64,000 nt of DNA, from the NCBI GenBank assembly GCA_027493945.1, contig JAOSJU010000001.1:1674001-1738000 (forward strand). Reading direction: 5' to 3'. Source of the stretch: Burkholderiaceae bacterium (GTDB lineage Bacteria; Pseudomonadota; Gammaproteobacteria; Burkholderiales; Burkholderiaceae_E). The notes under the pieces are model-generated. The model saw only the letters and a program-made list of their open reading frames with translations, was not told where the DNA came from and made no database searches. Positions 8,800-17,094 of this stretch are shown here, piece by piece (positions within the stretch are counted from its first letter, which is position 1; each line of letters opens with the position of its first letter). Position numbers and translations under genes: made by a program.

Positions 8800-11160
8800 A
8801 TGATCGCGCACTTCGTCGGCCGGCTCGAACAGCTCATCTTCGGCCACCGCGGCGTCCTGCTCGCGCTGCTGGGTCTGCTCACCGTCGTCATGGCGGTGTT
8901 CGCGAGCCAGCTGCGCATGGACGCCGGCTTCGACAAGCAGCTGCCGCAGGACCACGAGTACGTCCGCACCTTCTTCCAGTACCGCGACCAGGTCTTCGGC
9001 GCCAACCGCGTCATCGTGGTGGTGCGCGCGCGCGACGGGGAGATCTGGAGCGCGCCCGGCCTGCGCCGGCTCTACGACGTCACGCAATCGGTGATGTTCC
9101 TGCCGGGGATCGACCGGCGCACGGTGACCTCGCTGTGGACGCCGAACACCCGGGTGCTCGGCGTGACCGAGGAGGGCTTCAAGGCCGAGGACGTGATCGG
9201 CGGCGACATCACGCCCGACCGGCTCGATCCGGGCCGCATCGAGCGGATCCGCGCCAACGCGCTGGCGGGCGGCTACATCGGCACGCTGGTCTCCACCGAC
9301 AACGCAGCCGCGATGGTCGTTGCCGACCTGCTCGAGACCGATCCGGCCACCGGCAAGCGCCTCGACTACCTCGACTTTGCGCGCCGCATCGAGGACGAAG
9401 TGCGCGGCCGCCACGAGGACGCGTCGTTCGAGGTGCAGATCATCGGCTTCGCCAAGCAGATCGGCGACATCGCCGACGGCGCGCGCAGCGTGCTGGAGTT
9501 CTTCACGCTGGCCTTCGTCCTCACCGCGCTGTCGGTCTGGCTGTACTGCCGGTCGGCCGCGCTCACCGCCATCACGCTGCTGTCCTCGCTGGTGTCGGTC
9601 GTCTGGCAGTTCGGAACGTTGCGGCTGCTGGGCTACGGGCTCGATCCGCTGGCGGTGCTGGTCCCGTTCCTGGTATTCGCGATCGGCGTCTCGCACGGCG
9701 TCCAGCAGATCAACTTCGTGGTCAAGGGCGTCTGTGCCGGCGCCGACAGCATGACCGCGTCGCGGCGAGCGTTCAGCGGGCTGCTGGTGCCGGGCTCGAT
9801 GGCGCTGGTGACCGCCTTCGTCGGCTTCGCCACGCTGACGCTGATCCCGATCCCGATGATCCGCGAACTGGGCATCACCGCGTCGATCGGCGTGGCCTAC
9901 AAGATCGTGACCAACCTCGTGATGCTGCCCGTGTGCGCCTCGTACCTGCGCTTCGACGACGCCTACGTCGCGCGCCTGAAGCGCCTGCGCGCGGGGCGCG
10001 AGAAGGCGATGACGGTGCTGGGTCGGGTCGCCGAGACGCGCAACGCCGCGATCGGCACGCTGATCTGCGCGGCGCTGTTCGCGGTCGCGTTCGTGCAGAG
10101 CCAGGGTCGGCACGTCGGGCACCTCGCCTCGGGTGCGCCCGAGCTGCGCCCCGATTCGCGCTACAACCTCGACGCGGCGTCGATCGTCCGCAGCTTCGAC
10201 CTCGGGCTGGACGTGCTCACCGTGGTCTTCGAGACGCCGAAGGACGGCTGCTATCGCCTCGACGTGATGGCCCACGTCGACCAGTTCGCCTGGCACATGC
10301 AGAACGTGCCCGGCGTGATCTCGGTCGCCTCGGTGGCGCAGCTCGCCAAGCAGGCCTACTCGGGCACCAACGAGGGGCATCCGAAGTGGACCGCGCTGGC
10401 CGCCGACGAGCGCTCGCTGGCCAACTCGGTGGGCCTGATCCCCGAGGGCACCGGGCTGTTCAACCCCGGCTGCACGGTGCTGCCGGTCAACGTCTACCTC
10501 GCCGACCACAAGGCATCGACGGTCAAGGAAGTGATCGCCGCGGTGCGCGCGTTCCGCGATGCCGGGAAGCTCGACGGGGTGACGCTGCGGCTGGCCAGCG
10601 GCAACGTGGGCGTGCAGGCGGCGACCAACGAGGTGCTCGAAACCACCGAGCTGCCGATGATGCTCTGGGTCTACGCGACGATCCTCGCGCTGGTCTTCTT
10701 CACCTACCGCGACTGGCGCGCAATGATCGCCTGCTGCCTGCCGCTCACGCTGGCGACCTTCCTCGGCTACTGGTTCATGAAGGCGCTCGACATCGGGCTG
10801 ACGGTGGCCACGCTGCCGGTGATGGTGCTGGCGGTGGGCATCGGCGTGGACTACGCCTTCTACATCTACAACCGGCTGCAGCTGCACCTGTCGGAGGGCG
10901 CGAACATCGTGGACGCGTTCAAGCAGGCGCTGATGGAAACCGGCAACGCGACCATCTTCACCGCGATCACGCTCTCGGTGGGCGTGGCCACCTGGTCGTT
11001 TTCCGACCTGAAGTTCCAGGCGGACATGGGGATGCTGCTCACGTTCATGTTCATGGTGAACATGCTGATGGCCATCACGCTGCTGCCGGCGCTCGCCGTG
11101 ATGATCGACGTGCTCGTGCCGCGGCGCCGCCCGGTGCGCGCGCCGTTCCTCGTCCATTGA
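8800..11160 (+). CDS. RND/MMPL-family inner-membrane transporter
   Basis: The 786-residue protein has the layout of hydrophobe-exporting MMPL/RND permeases: one N-terminal helix, a periplasmic domain, a first block of five helices including VFAIGVSHGVQQINF, a second periplasmic domain, and a second block with the matching VGIGVDYAFYIYNRL motif. It is shorter than AcrB-type pumps (about 1,050 residues) and lacks an adjacent membrane-fusion protein, which fits the MMPL branch. With DUF1329, DUF1302 and YCF48-like partners it recurs in many proteobacteria and probably moves a lipid-like or hydrophobic molecule. Direction and substrate cannot be read from the sequence. Confidence 0.85.
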   Translation: MIAHFVGRLEQLIFGHRGVLLALLGLLTVVMAVFASQLRMDAGFDKQLPQDHEYVRTFFQYRDQVFGANRVIVVVRARDGEIWSAPGLRRLYDVTQSVMFLPGIDRRTVTSLWTPNTRVLGVTEEGFKAEDVIGGDITPDRLDPGRIERIRANALAGGYIGTLVSTDNAAAMVVADLLETDPATGKRLDYLDFARRIEDEVRGRHEDASFEVQIIGFAKQIGDIADGARSVLEFFTLAFVLTALSVWLYCRSAALTAITLLSSLVSVVWQFGTLRLLGYGLDPLAVLVPFLVFAIGVSHGVQQINFVVKGVCAGADSMTASRRAFSGLLVPGSMALVTAFVGFATLTLIPIPMIRELGITASIGVAYKIVTNLVMLPVCASYLRFDDAYVARLKRLRAGREKAMTVLGRVAETRNAAIGTLICAALFAVAFVQSQGRHVGHLASGAPELRPDSRYNLDAASIVRSFDLGLDVLTVVFETPKDGCYRLDVMAHVDQFAWHMQNVPGVISVASVAQLAKQAYSGTNEGHPKWTALAADERSLANSVGLIPEGTGLFNPGCTVLPVNVYLADHKASTVKEVIAAVRAFRDAGKLDGVTLRLASGNVGVQAATNEVLETTELPMMLWVYATILALVFFTYRDWRAMIACCLPLTLATFLGYWFMKALDIGLTVATLPVMVLAVGIGVDYAFYIYNRLQLHLSEGANIVDAFKQALMETGNATIFTAITLSVGVATWSFSDLKFQADMGMLLTFMFMVNMLMAITLLPALAVMIDVLVPRRRPVRAPFLVH

Positions 11161-11182
11161 CCGCTTGCCGATCGGGGGCCGC

Positions 11183-11665
11183 ATGTTCGAACGCCTGATC
11201 GCCCGCCTCTCCGGCGAACCCGCCGAGGCGTCCGACACCGACTTCGCGGCTCGCCGCCGGCTCGCGGTGGCCGCGCTGCTGGTCGAGGCGGTGCACGTCG
11301 ACCGCCACGCCGATCCCGAGGAGCGCCATGCGGTCGTGTCGCTGCTGCGGGAGCGCTTCGAGCTGCCCGACGACGAGGCCGAACGCCTGGCCGAGCTGGC
11401 CGAGGCCCGATTCGCCGCGGTGCTCGACGACTGGATCTTCGCGCATGCGGTCAGGCAGGGCTTCGACCACGACGAGCGCGCCGCGATCCTGGGAATGCTC
11501 TGGGAGGCGGTCTACAGCGACGGGCGGCTGGCGGCGTTCGAGATGGACCTGCTGCAGCGCCTGGCCGGCGCGCTGGAGGTCGAACCGGCCGCGGCCGAGG
11601 CGGCGCGCGCGCGCGCGTTCGCGCGCATCGGGCTGAGCGACCCCGAGAACGGAGCCGACGCATGA
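11183..11665 (+). CDS. TerB-like domain protein
   Basis: This acidic, all-helical cytosolic protein of 160 residues has the paired segments of TerB-like proteins: ALLVEAVHVDRHADPEE and later LWEAVYSDGRLAAFE. These are two copies of a helical hairpin with conserved acidic residues that may bind metal. I chose the ATG at 11183 over an upstream TTG, which would add six residues. Its stop codon overlaps the next ATG (ATGA). The role is unknown; its place inside the RND/YCF48 cluster suggests an accessory part. Confidence 0.7.
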   Translation: MFERLIARLSGEPAEASDTDFAARRRLAVAALLVEAVHVDRHADPEERHAVVSLLRERFELPDDEAERLAELAEARFAAVLDDWIFAHAVRQGFDHDERAAILGMLWEAVYSDGRLAAFEMDLLQRLAGALEVEPAAAEAARARAFARIGLSDPENGADA

Positions 11666-12690
11666 GCAGGTGGGCGCGCACGAAGCGACAAACGATCGCA
11701 ACGGTCGCCGCCTGTCTGCTGGCCGCGTCGCCCGGAGTGTCGGGCACCAGCGCAGGCGCGGCGGACAAGGCGCCGCCCGACGCGCCCGCCGGCGCGAGGA
11801 ACGGCCCGAACACAGCCGGCGCGTCCGGCCTGCGGGCGCAGAAGGTCGCACATCCGGAACGCGCGCCGCTGATGGCTGCCACCCGCGCCGGCTCGCGCAT
11901 CGTCGCGGTCGGCGACTTCGGCACCGTGCTGCTGTCCGACGACGAGGGCGCGAGCTGGCGGCAGGCGACCGACGTGCCGACCCGCGTCACGCTGACCGCG
12001 GTGCAGTTCCTCGACGCGAAGCAGGGATGGGCGGTCGGGCACGGCGGGCTGGTGCTCGCCAGCGCCGACGGTGGCGAGCACTGGCGCATCGCGCACCGCG
12101 CCGGCACCGGGACCTCGTTCTTCTCGGTGCGCTTCGCCGACGCCGAACACGGACTGGTGGTCGGCGCGTTCGGCGCCGCGATCGCCACGGACGACGGCGG
12201 CAAGACCTGGGACGAAATCGCCGTCGGGCAAGGCGAGTTCTCCGATCGCCACCTGTACCAGATCTTTTCCGGCCCGCACGGCACGACCTGGATCGCCGCC
12301 GAGAGCGGCGTGGTCTACCGCTCGACCGACGCACGCGCGTTCGCTGCGGTTTCGCTGCCCTATCGCGGCTCGATCTGGGGCGGCATGGCGCTGCCCGACG
12401 GCGCGATCCTCGTCTGGGGCATGGGCGGACACGTGCTGCGCAGCCCCGACTCGGGCGCGTCGTGGCGCGAAATTCCCAGCGGCACCGAGAACCCGCTGAC
12501 CGCCGGCCTGCTGCTGGGCAAGCGGATCGTGCTCGTCGGCCTCGGCGGCGCGGTGCTCACCAGCGACGACCTCGGCGCGAGCTTTCGCGCCGAGATCCGC
12601 CCCGACCGCCTGTCCTACACCGCGGCGGTCGACGCACGCGGCGCGCCGCTGCTGACCAGCCTGTCCGGCGTGGCCACGTCGCGCCAATGA
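11662..12690 (+). CDS. YCF48/BNR-repeat beta-propeller protein
   Basis: A signal peptide precedes a propeller of repeated units such as IVAVGDFGTVLLSDDEGASW, GWAVGHGGLVLASADGG and GLVVGAFGAAIATDDGGKTW. These are typical YCF48/HCF136-like repeats with Asp-box turns. The 342-residue length fits the family. Such proteins often accompany RND/DUF1302/DUF1329 genes and are probably periplasmic scaffold or substrate-handling components. The start overlaps the TerB-like gene by ATGA. Confidence 0.85.
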   Translation: MSRWARTKRQTIATVAACLLAASPGVSGTSAGAADKAPPDAPAGARNGPNTAGASGLRAQKVAHPERAPLMAATRAGSRIVAVGDFGTVLLSDDEGASWRQATDVPTRVTLTAVQFLDAKQGWAVGHGGLVLASADGGEHWRIAHRAGTGTSFFSVRFADAEHGLVVGAFGAAIATDDGGKTWDEIAVGQGEFSDRHLYQIFSGPHGTTWIAAESGVVYRSTDARAFAAVSLPYRGSIWGGMALPDGAILVWGMGGHVLRSPDSGASWREIPSGTENPLTAGLLLGKRIVLVGLGGAVLTSDDLGASFRAEIRPDRLSYTAAVDARGAPLLTSLSGVATSRQ

Positions 12691-12737
12691 TCAACGGGTC
12701 GCCGCGCCGCGGCGACCGACAACCAGCGAGGAGCACG

Positions 12738-14231
12738 ATGAACCAGTCCGTCCAGAACCCGCAACCCGAACTCTCCGCGATCCGGCAGAAGATGTTCATC
12801 GACGGCAGGTTCGTCGATGCGCGCTCGGGCAAGACGCTGCCGGTGTTCAACCCGGCCACCGGCGCCGAGATTGCGCGGGTGCCCGACGCGCAGGCCGAAG
12901 ACGTCGATGCCGCGGTGCGCTCGGCGCGCGCCACCTTCGAGTCGGCGGCGTGGCAGGGCATGCTGCCGGTCGAGCGCGAGCGGCTGCTGCTGAAGCTGGC
13001 CGACCTGATCGAGCAGCACGGCGAGGAGCTCGCGCGCCTCGAGACGCTGAACAACGGCAAGCTGCTGATGTTCTCGCGGATGCTCGAGGTGGGCGCCAAC
13101 GCGCAGTGGACGCGCTACATGGCCGGCTGGGCCACGAAGATCGAAGGCTCGACGCTCGACGTGTCGATTCCGTTTCCGCCGGGCGTGCGCTACACCGCGA
13201 TGACCCGTCGCGAGCCGGTCGGCGTCGTCGGCGCGATCGTGCCGTGGAACTTCCCGCTGCTGATGGCGATGTGGAAGATCGCGCCGGCGCTGGCCTGCGG
13301 CTGCACCGTGGTGCTCAAGCCGGCCGAGGAGACGCCGCTCACCGCATTGCGGCTGGCCGAGCTGGTGATGGAGGCGGGTTTCCCGGCGGGCGCGGTCAAC
13401 GTGGTCACCGGCTACGGCGAAAGCGCCGGCGCGGCACTGGTGCGTCATCCGGGCGTCAACAAGATCGCCTTCACCGGCTCGACCGAGGTCGGCAAGATCA
13501 TCGGCCGAAGCTGCATGGACGACATGAAGCGCGTCTCGCTCGAACTGGGCGGCAAGAGCCCGGTGATCGTGCTGGACGACTGCGATCCCGCGGTCGCGGT
13601 CGCCGGCGCGGCCGGCGCGATCTTCTTCAACCACGGCCAGGTGTGCACCGCCGGCTCCCGGCTGCTGGTGCACAAGAGCCGCTACGACCAGGTGCTCGCC
13701 GGGCTCGCGTCCGCGGCCGAGGCGACGAAGCTGGGCGACGGTTTCGACGAGACCGCGCAGATGGGCCCGATGGTGTCGGCCACGCATCGCGACCGCGTGG
13801 TGCGCTACATCGAGTCGGGCAAGGCCGAAGGAGCCGAGTTGCTCGCCGGCGGCCAGGCGCAGCCCGGATCGGGCTACTTCGTGCGGCCCACCGTGTTCTC
13901 GAACACCACCGGCAAGGACCTCACGATCTCGCGCGAGGAGATCTTCGGGCCGGTGGTCGTGGCGATGCCCTTCGACGACCTCGACGACGTGGCGCGCAAG
14001 GCGAACGACTCGCGCTACGGACTGGGCGCCAGCATCTGGACCAACAACCTGACGCAGGCCTATCGGCTGATTCCGAAAGTGCAGGCCGGCACCGTCTGGC
14101 TGAACTGCCACAACATGGTCGATCCGAACCTGCCGTTCGGCGGCTACAAGGACTCCGGCGTCGGGCGCGAGCACGGCCGGGCGATGATCGACGTCTACAC
14201 GGAGACGAAGTCGGTGTGCGTGGCCTACTGA
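12738..14231 (+). CDS. Aldehyde dehydrogenase, probably phenylacetaldehyde dehydrogenase
   Basis: This is a 497-residue NAD(P)-dependent ALDH superfamily enzyme. Visible motifs are the oxyanion and cofactor segment PWNFPL, KPAEETPL, FTGSTEVGK, the catalytic Glu in LELGGKSP, the nucleophilic Cys in NHGQVCTAGSRL, and EEIFGPV. A good ribosome site (GCGAGGAG) precedes the ATG. The sequence resembles FeaB/StyD-type phenylacetaldehyde dehydrogenases. It sits downstream of an aromatic amine dehydrogenase, whose product is an aryl acetaldehyde, so it most likely oxidises that aldehyde to the aryl acetate. Substrate is inferred; family is certain. Confidence 0.88.
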   Translation: MNQSVQNPQPELSAIRQKMFIDGRFVDARSGKTLPVFNPATGAEIARVPDAQAEDVDAAVRSARATFESAAWQGMLPVERERLLLKLADLIEQHGEELARLETLNNGKLLMFSRMLEVGANAQWTRYMAGWATKIEGSTLDVSIPFPPGVRYTAMTRREPVGVVGAIVPWNFPLLMAMWKIAPALACGCTVVLKPAEETPLTALRLAELVMEAGFPAGAVNVVTGYGESAGAALVRHPGVNKIAFTGSTEVGKIIGRSCMDDMKRVSLELGGKSPVIVLDDCDPAVAVAGAAGAIFFNHGQVCTAGSRLLVHKSRYDQVLAGLASAAEATKLGDGFDETAQMGPMVSATHRDRVVRYIESGKAEGAELLAGGQAQPGSGYFVRPTVFSNTTGKDLTISREEIFGPVVVAMPFDDLDDVARKANDSRYGLGASIWTNNLTQAYRLIPKVQAGTVWLNCHNMVDPNLPFGGYKDSGVGREHGRAMIDVYTETKSVCVAY

Positions 14232-14390
14232 GAACGTGTGAAGCAATCATCCGCTCCCGTCTTGCACGCCAGGAAGTGCCCGTGCTTCGTTGCAAATGCT
14301 CGCCATATCAACCGATATGCCTGCGCTTTGCGCCTCGCCCGGGCACTTCCTGGCGCGCCTTCCGGGCGCGGCCGATTGCTCCACACGTTC
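14232..14390. repeat. Long imperfect palindrome (50-bp arms) after the aldehyde dehydrogenase
   Basis: Arms at 14232-14281 and 14341-14390 are inverted copies matching at 41 of 50 positions by my alignment. The last 15 bp next to the loop are perfect (CCAGGAAGTGCCC core). The 59-bp loop contains weaker inverted matches (CCATATC/GATATGC). The palindrome begins on the base after the ALDH stop codon and ends where the signal-peptide region of the next gene begins. It could be a REP/MITE-type element, a processing hairpin or a terminator without a T-run. Confidence 0.75.
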
Positions 14391-14746
14391 TGAGTTCGGG
14401 ATTGCTCGCGGCCGGGCTGCTCTGCGGCAGCCCGGCGGTGGCCGCTCAGCCAGCAGCCGCGTCGGCGCCGCAGAACGCGGCGACGCTGTACGCGCTGAAC
14501 TGCATGGGCTGCCATTCGCCGCCGCGCACGCCCGGCGCCGATCGCGGGCCCTTGCGCGGCGAGTTCTATCTGAACGCGCGCGGTCGCAACTTCTACATCC
14601 GCGTGCCGCAGGACGGCAAGCGCGTGCTCGCCCCCGACGAGGAAGCGCGGCTGCTCGACGAGATCATGACCTGGAAGCGCAGCTGCGCGGCGATCCTGCA
14701 GGACGCGCCCGAGGTGCATTACAGCGGGGAGCGCTTCGTCAAATGA
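14276..14746 (+). CDS. Small monohaem c-type cytochrome (start uncertain)
   Basis: One c-haem motif, CMGCHSPP, follows an ALYALN segment, as in class I cytochromes c, and the Met ligand may be in IMTWKRSC. A hydrophobic leader (SSGLLAAGLLCGSPAVAAQ) marks a periplasmic protein. No ATG is available in frame. Candidates are GTG at 14276 or 14282, inside the palindrome, or TTG at 14402, so the palindrome may have replaced the native start. The stop overlaps the first MauG-like gene by ATGA. It could carry electrons to or from the diheme proteins downstream. Confidence 0.7.
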   Translation: MPVLRCKCSPYQPICLRFAPRPGTSWRAFRARPIAPHVLSSGLLAAGLLCGSPAVAAQPAAASAPQNAATLYALNCMGCHSPPRTPGADRGPLRGEFYLNARGRNFYIRVPQDGKRVLAPDEEARLLDEIMTWKRSCAAILQDAPEVHYSGERFVK

Positions 14747-15894
14747 ACGCGCGCGCGCTGCTTCGGCTCGCCGGCGCGGCGCTGCGTGCCGCGCTGCGTG
14801 CCGTGCCGCAGTTCGCGCCGCACGCCGTGCTGGTCTGCGGGATGCTCGCCGCGACGCCGGCGGCGACGCCCGCGCACGCAGCCGATCGCGTCTTGCCGCC
14901 GTCGCCGGCGGCCGGCGCGGCGCTGCTCGAGCTGGGTCGCCACCTGTTCTTCGAGTCGCGCCTGTCCGGCGACGGCAGCCGCAGCTGTGCGAGCTGCCAT
15001 GCGCCGGCGCGCGGCTTTTCGGAGGGCGTCGCGCTGTCGCGCGGCTACAACCACACCGGGCACTTCCGCAACGCGCCCGGCCTGCTCGGCCTGCGGCTGA
15101 AGGAGCGGCTCGCCTGGGACGGGCGCTACCGCATCGACGAGCTGCCGAAGCTCGTCGAGGAGATGCTGACCTCGCCGATCACGATGAACGGCAACCCGGG
15201 CATCATCGTCGAGCGCGTGCGCCAGGTGCCCCAGCTGTTGCAGCTGTGGCAGCGGGCGTTCGGCGAGCGCGCGCAGCCCTCGTTCGACGGCGTGGCACGC
15301 GCGATCGCCGCGTGGTCGGCCGCGCACGACGGCGGCGACACCGCGGTCGACGCGGCGCTGCGCGGCGACGCGTCGGCGCTGTCGCCGCGGGCCGCCGAGG
15401 GGCTGCGGCTTTTCACCGGCAAGGCGGGCTGCTCGGGCTGTCACTCCGGCCCGGCGTTCTCCGACGGCCTGGCGCACCGGCTCGGCGTTCCCGAATCGCC
15501 GCAGATCCTGCGCGACCCGGAGCGCACGGTCGCGCTGCTGGCTCATCACGCCAGTCACGGCTCGGCCGACCCGATGAGCGAGCGCAGCGACACCGGCGTG
15601 CACGCGCTCACCCGCAGGGCCGCCGACCGAGGGCGCTTCTTCACGCCGGGCCTGCGCGGCGTGGCGCAGACCGCCCCGTACATGCACAACGGCACCTTGC
15701 CCGATCTCGCGGCCGTCGTCGCGTTCTACGACCGCGGCGGCGGCCGTGGCTCCGAGACGAGGCCGCTCGGCCTGTCCGCGGGCGAGCGCGAAGCGTTGGT
15801 CGCGTTTCTCGAGGCGCTGACGCCGCGCACCGCGGTCGCCGTGGTGCCGCCGCCCGCCTTCGATTACGCCACGCAGGCCGGAGCGGGGCGATGA
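14743..15894 (+). CDS. MauG/cytochrome c peroxidase-like diheme protein 1
   Basis: The 383-residue exported protein has two c-haem sites, CASCHAPARGF and CSGCHSGPAFSDG, and the family segment TPGLRGVAQTAPYMHNG near the C-terminus. The family includes di-haem peroxidases and MauG, which uses H2O2 to complete TTQ cross-linking in amine dehydrogenase. Since the cluster encodes a TTQ enzyme, one of these two diheme proteins is the likely TTQ-maturing enzyme. Overlapping starts and stops tie it to the cytochrome before it and the second diheme gene after it. Peroxidase function cannot be excluded. Confidence 0.82.
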   Translation: MNARALLRLAGAALRAALRAVPQFAPHAVLVCGMLAATPAATPAHAADRVLPPSPAAGAALLELGRHLFFESRLSGDGSRSCASCHAPARGFSEGVALSRGYNHTGHFRNAPGLLGLRLKERLAWDGRYRIDELPKLVEEMLTSPITMNGNPGIIVERVRQVPQLLQLWQRAFGERAQPSFDGVARAIAAWSAAHDGGDTAVDAALRGDASALSPRAAEGLRLFTGKAGCSGCHSGPAFSDGLAHRLGVPESPQILRDPERTVALLAHHASHGSADPMSERSDTGVHALTRRAADRGRFFTPGLRGVAQTAPYMHNGTLPDLAAVVAFYDRGGGRGSETRPLGLSAGEREALVAFLEALTPRTAVAVVPPPAFDYATQAGAGR

Positions 15895-17094
15895 AGATCC
15901 GCCTCGTGACGGGCGTGCTGCTCGCGCTCGCGGCGAGCGCCGCGGTCGCCGTCGCCGCGCTGTCGGTCGCGCGCGCGCCGGCACTGGCCTCGACCGGCCC
16001 GGTGCCTGCGCTGGCGCTGCTGCCGCCGGTCCCGGTGCCGGTCGACAACCCGATGAGCGTGGCCAAGGTCGAGCTCGGGCGGCTGCTGTTCTTCGATGCG
16101 CGCCTGTCGGGCGACACCTCGACCTCGTGCGCGTCGTGCCACGTCGCGCAGATGGGCTGGACGCACGACGACGCGCTCGCCCCCCGGCTATCCGGGCCAC
16201 CGGCTTTGGCGCAACAACCCCACGGTGCTCAACGCCGCGCATTTCCGCCGGCTGATGTGGGACGGCAGCCTCGACCGGCTCGAGGTCCAGGCGCGCTCGG
16301 CGATGCAGGCGCCGGTCGAGGGCAACGGCAACGCTGCCATCGTCGAAATGCGGCTGCGCCTGGTGCCCGAATACGTCGACCGCTTCCGCGAGGCGTTCGG
16401 CACCGAGTGGCCGAAGCTCGACGATGCCCGGCGGGCGATCGCGGCCTTCGAGCGCACCGTGGTCTCCGATCCGCGCAAGGTTGCGTTCGACCGCTTCCTG
16501 GCTGGCGACGCGAAGGCGCTGACCGCCGCGGCGCAGCGCGGCTATGCGCTGTTCACCGGCAAGGCGGGCTGCATCGCCTGCCACCACGGTCCGCTCGCGA
16601 GCGACGAGGGCTACCACGCGCTCGGCGTCCCGCGCCAGTCGCTGTACGACTCCAGCGCGCTGGTGCAGGTCGCGGTGCGCTGGCAGAACGCCCAGCGCGA
16701 CGCGCCGCGAGCCCTGTACCGTGGCGCCGAGGAAGACCTCGGCCGCTACTACCGCACCCGCGATCCGGTCGACATCGGCAAGTTCCGCACCCCGTCGCTG
16801 CGCGAGCTGCGCTACACCGCCCCCTACATGCACAACGGCGTGTTCCGCACGCTGCAGGAAGTGGTCGACTTCTTCGACCGCGGCGGCGGCGACGCGCCCA
16901 ACAAGTCTCCGCTGCTGCGCCCGCTCGGGCTCACCGGCGACGAGAAGCGCGACCTGGTCGCCTTTCTCGAATCGATGAGCATGGACGAGCCGCTGCTCGT
17001 CGCCGCGCCCGAGCTGCCGCCGATGCAGCCGCTGGTCGAGGACACGGCAGGCAGCTGCAGCCCGAACGATGCACCGGGAGGAGGGGCGGGATGA
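15891..17094 (+). CDS. MauG/cytochrome c peroxidase-like diheme protein 2 (apparent frameshift)
   Basis: A signal-anchor, CASCHVAQMGWTHD and CIACHHGPLASDEGYHALG haem motifs, and FRTPSLRELRYTAPYMHNG place this in the same family as its neighbour. The frame is lost at a run of six C residues at 16180-16185; removing one C restores ALAP-GYPGHRLWRNNPTVLN and a protein of about 400 residues. It resembles MauG (TAPYMHNG with a Tyr two residues before the Pro-Tyr) more closely than the preceding paralogue does, by eye. ATGA overlaps on both sides show translational coupling with the NorB-like gene. Confidence 0.82.

Noticed and set aside
8761-11238. 825-residue minus-strand frame
   Set aside because: Exact shadow of the RND transporter with His/Arg-rich composition and no domain.
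14719-16833. 704-residue minus-strand frame
   Set aside because: Antisense to the two MauG-like genes, whose haem motifs and signal peptides are on the plus strand.
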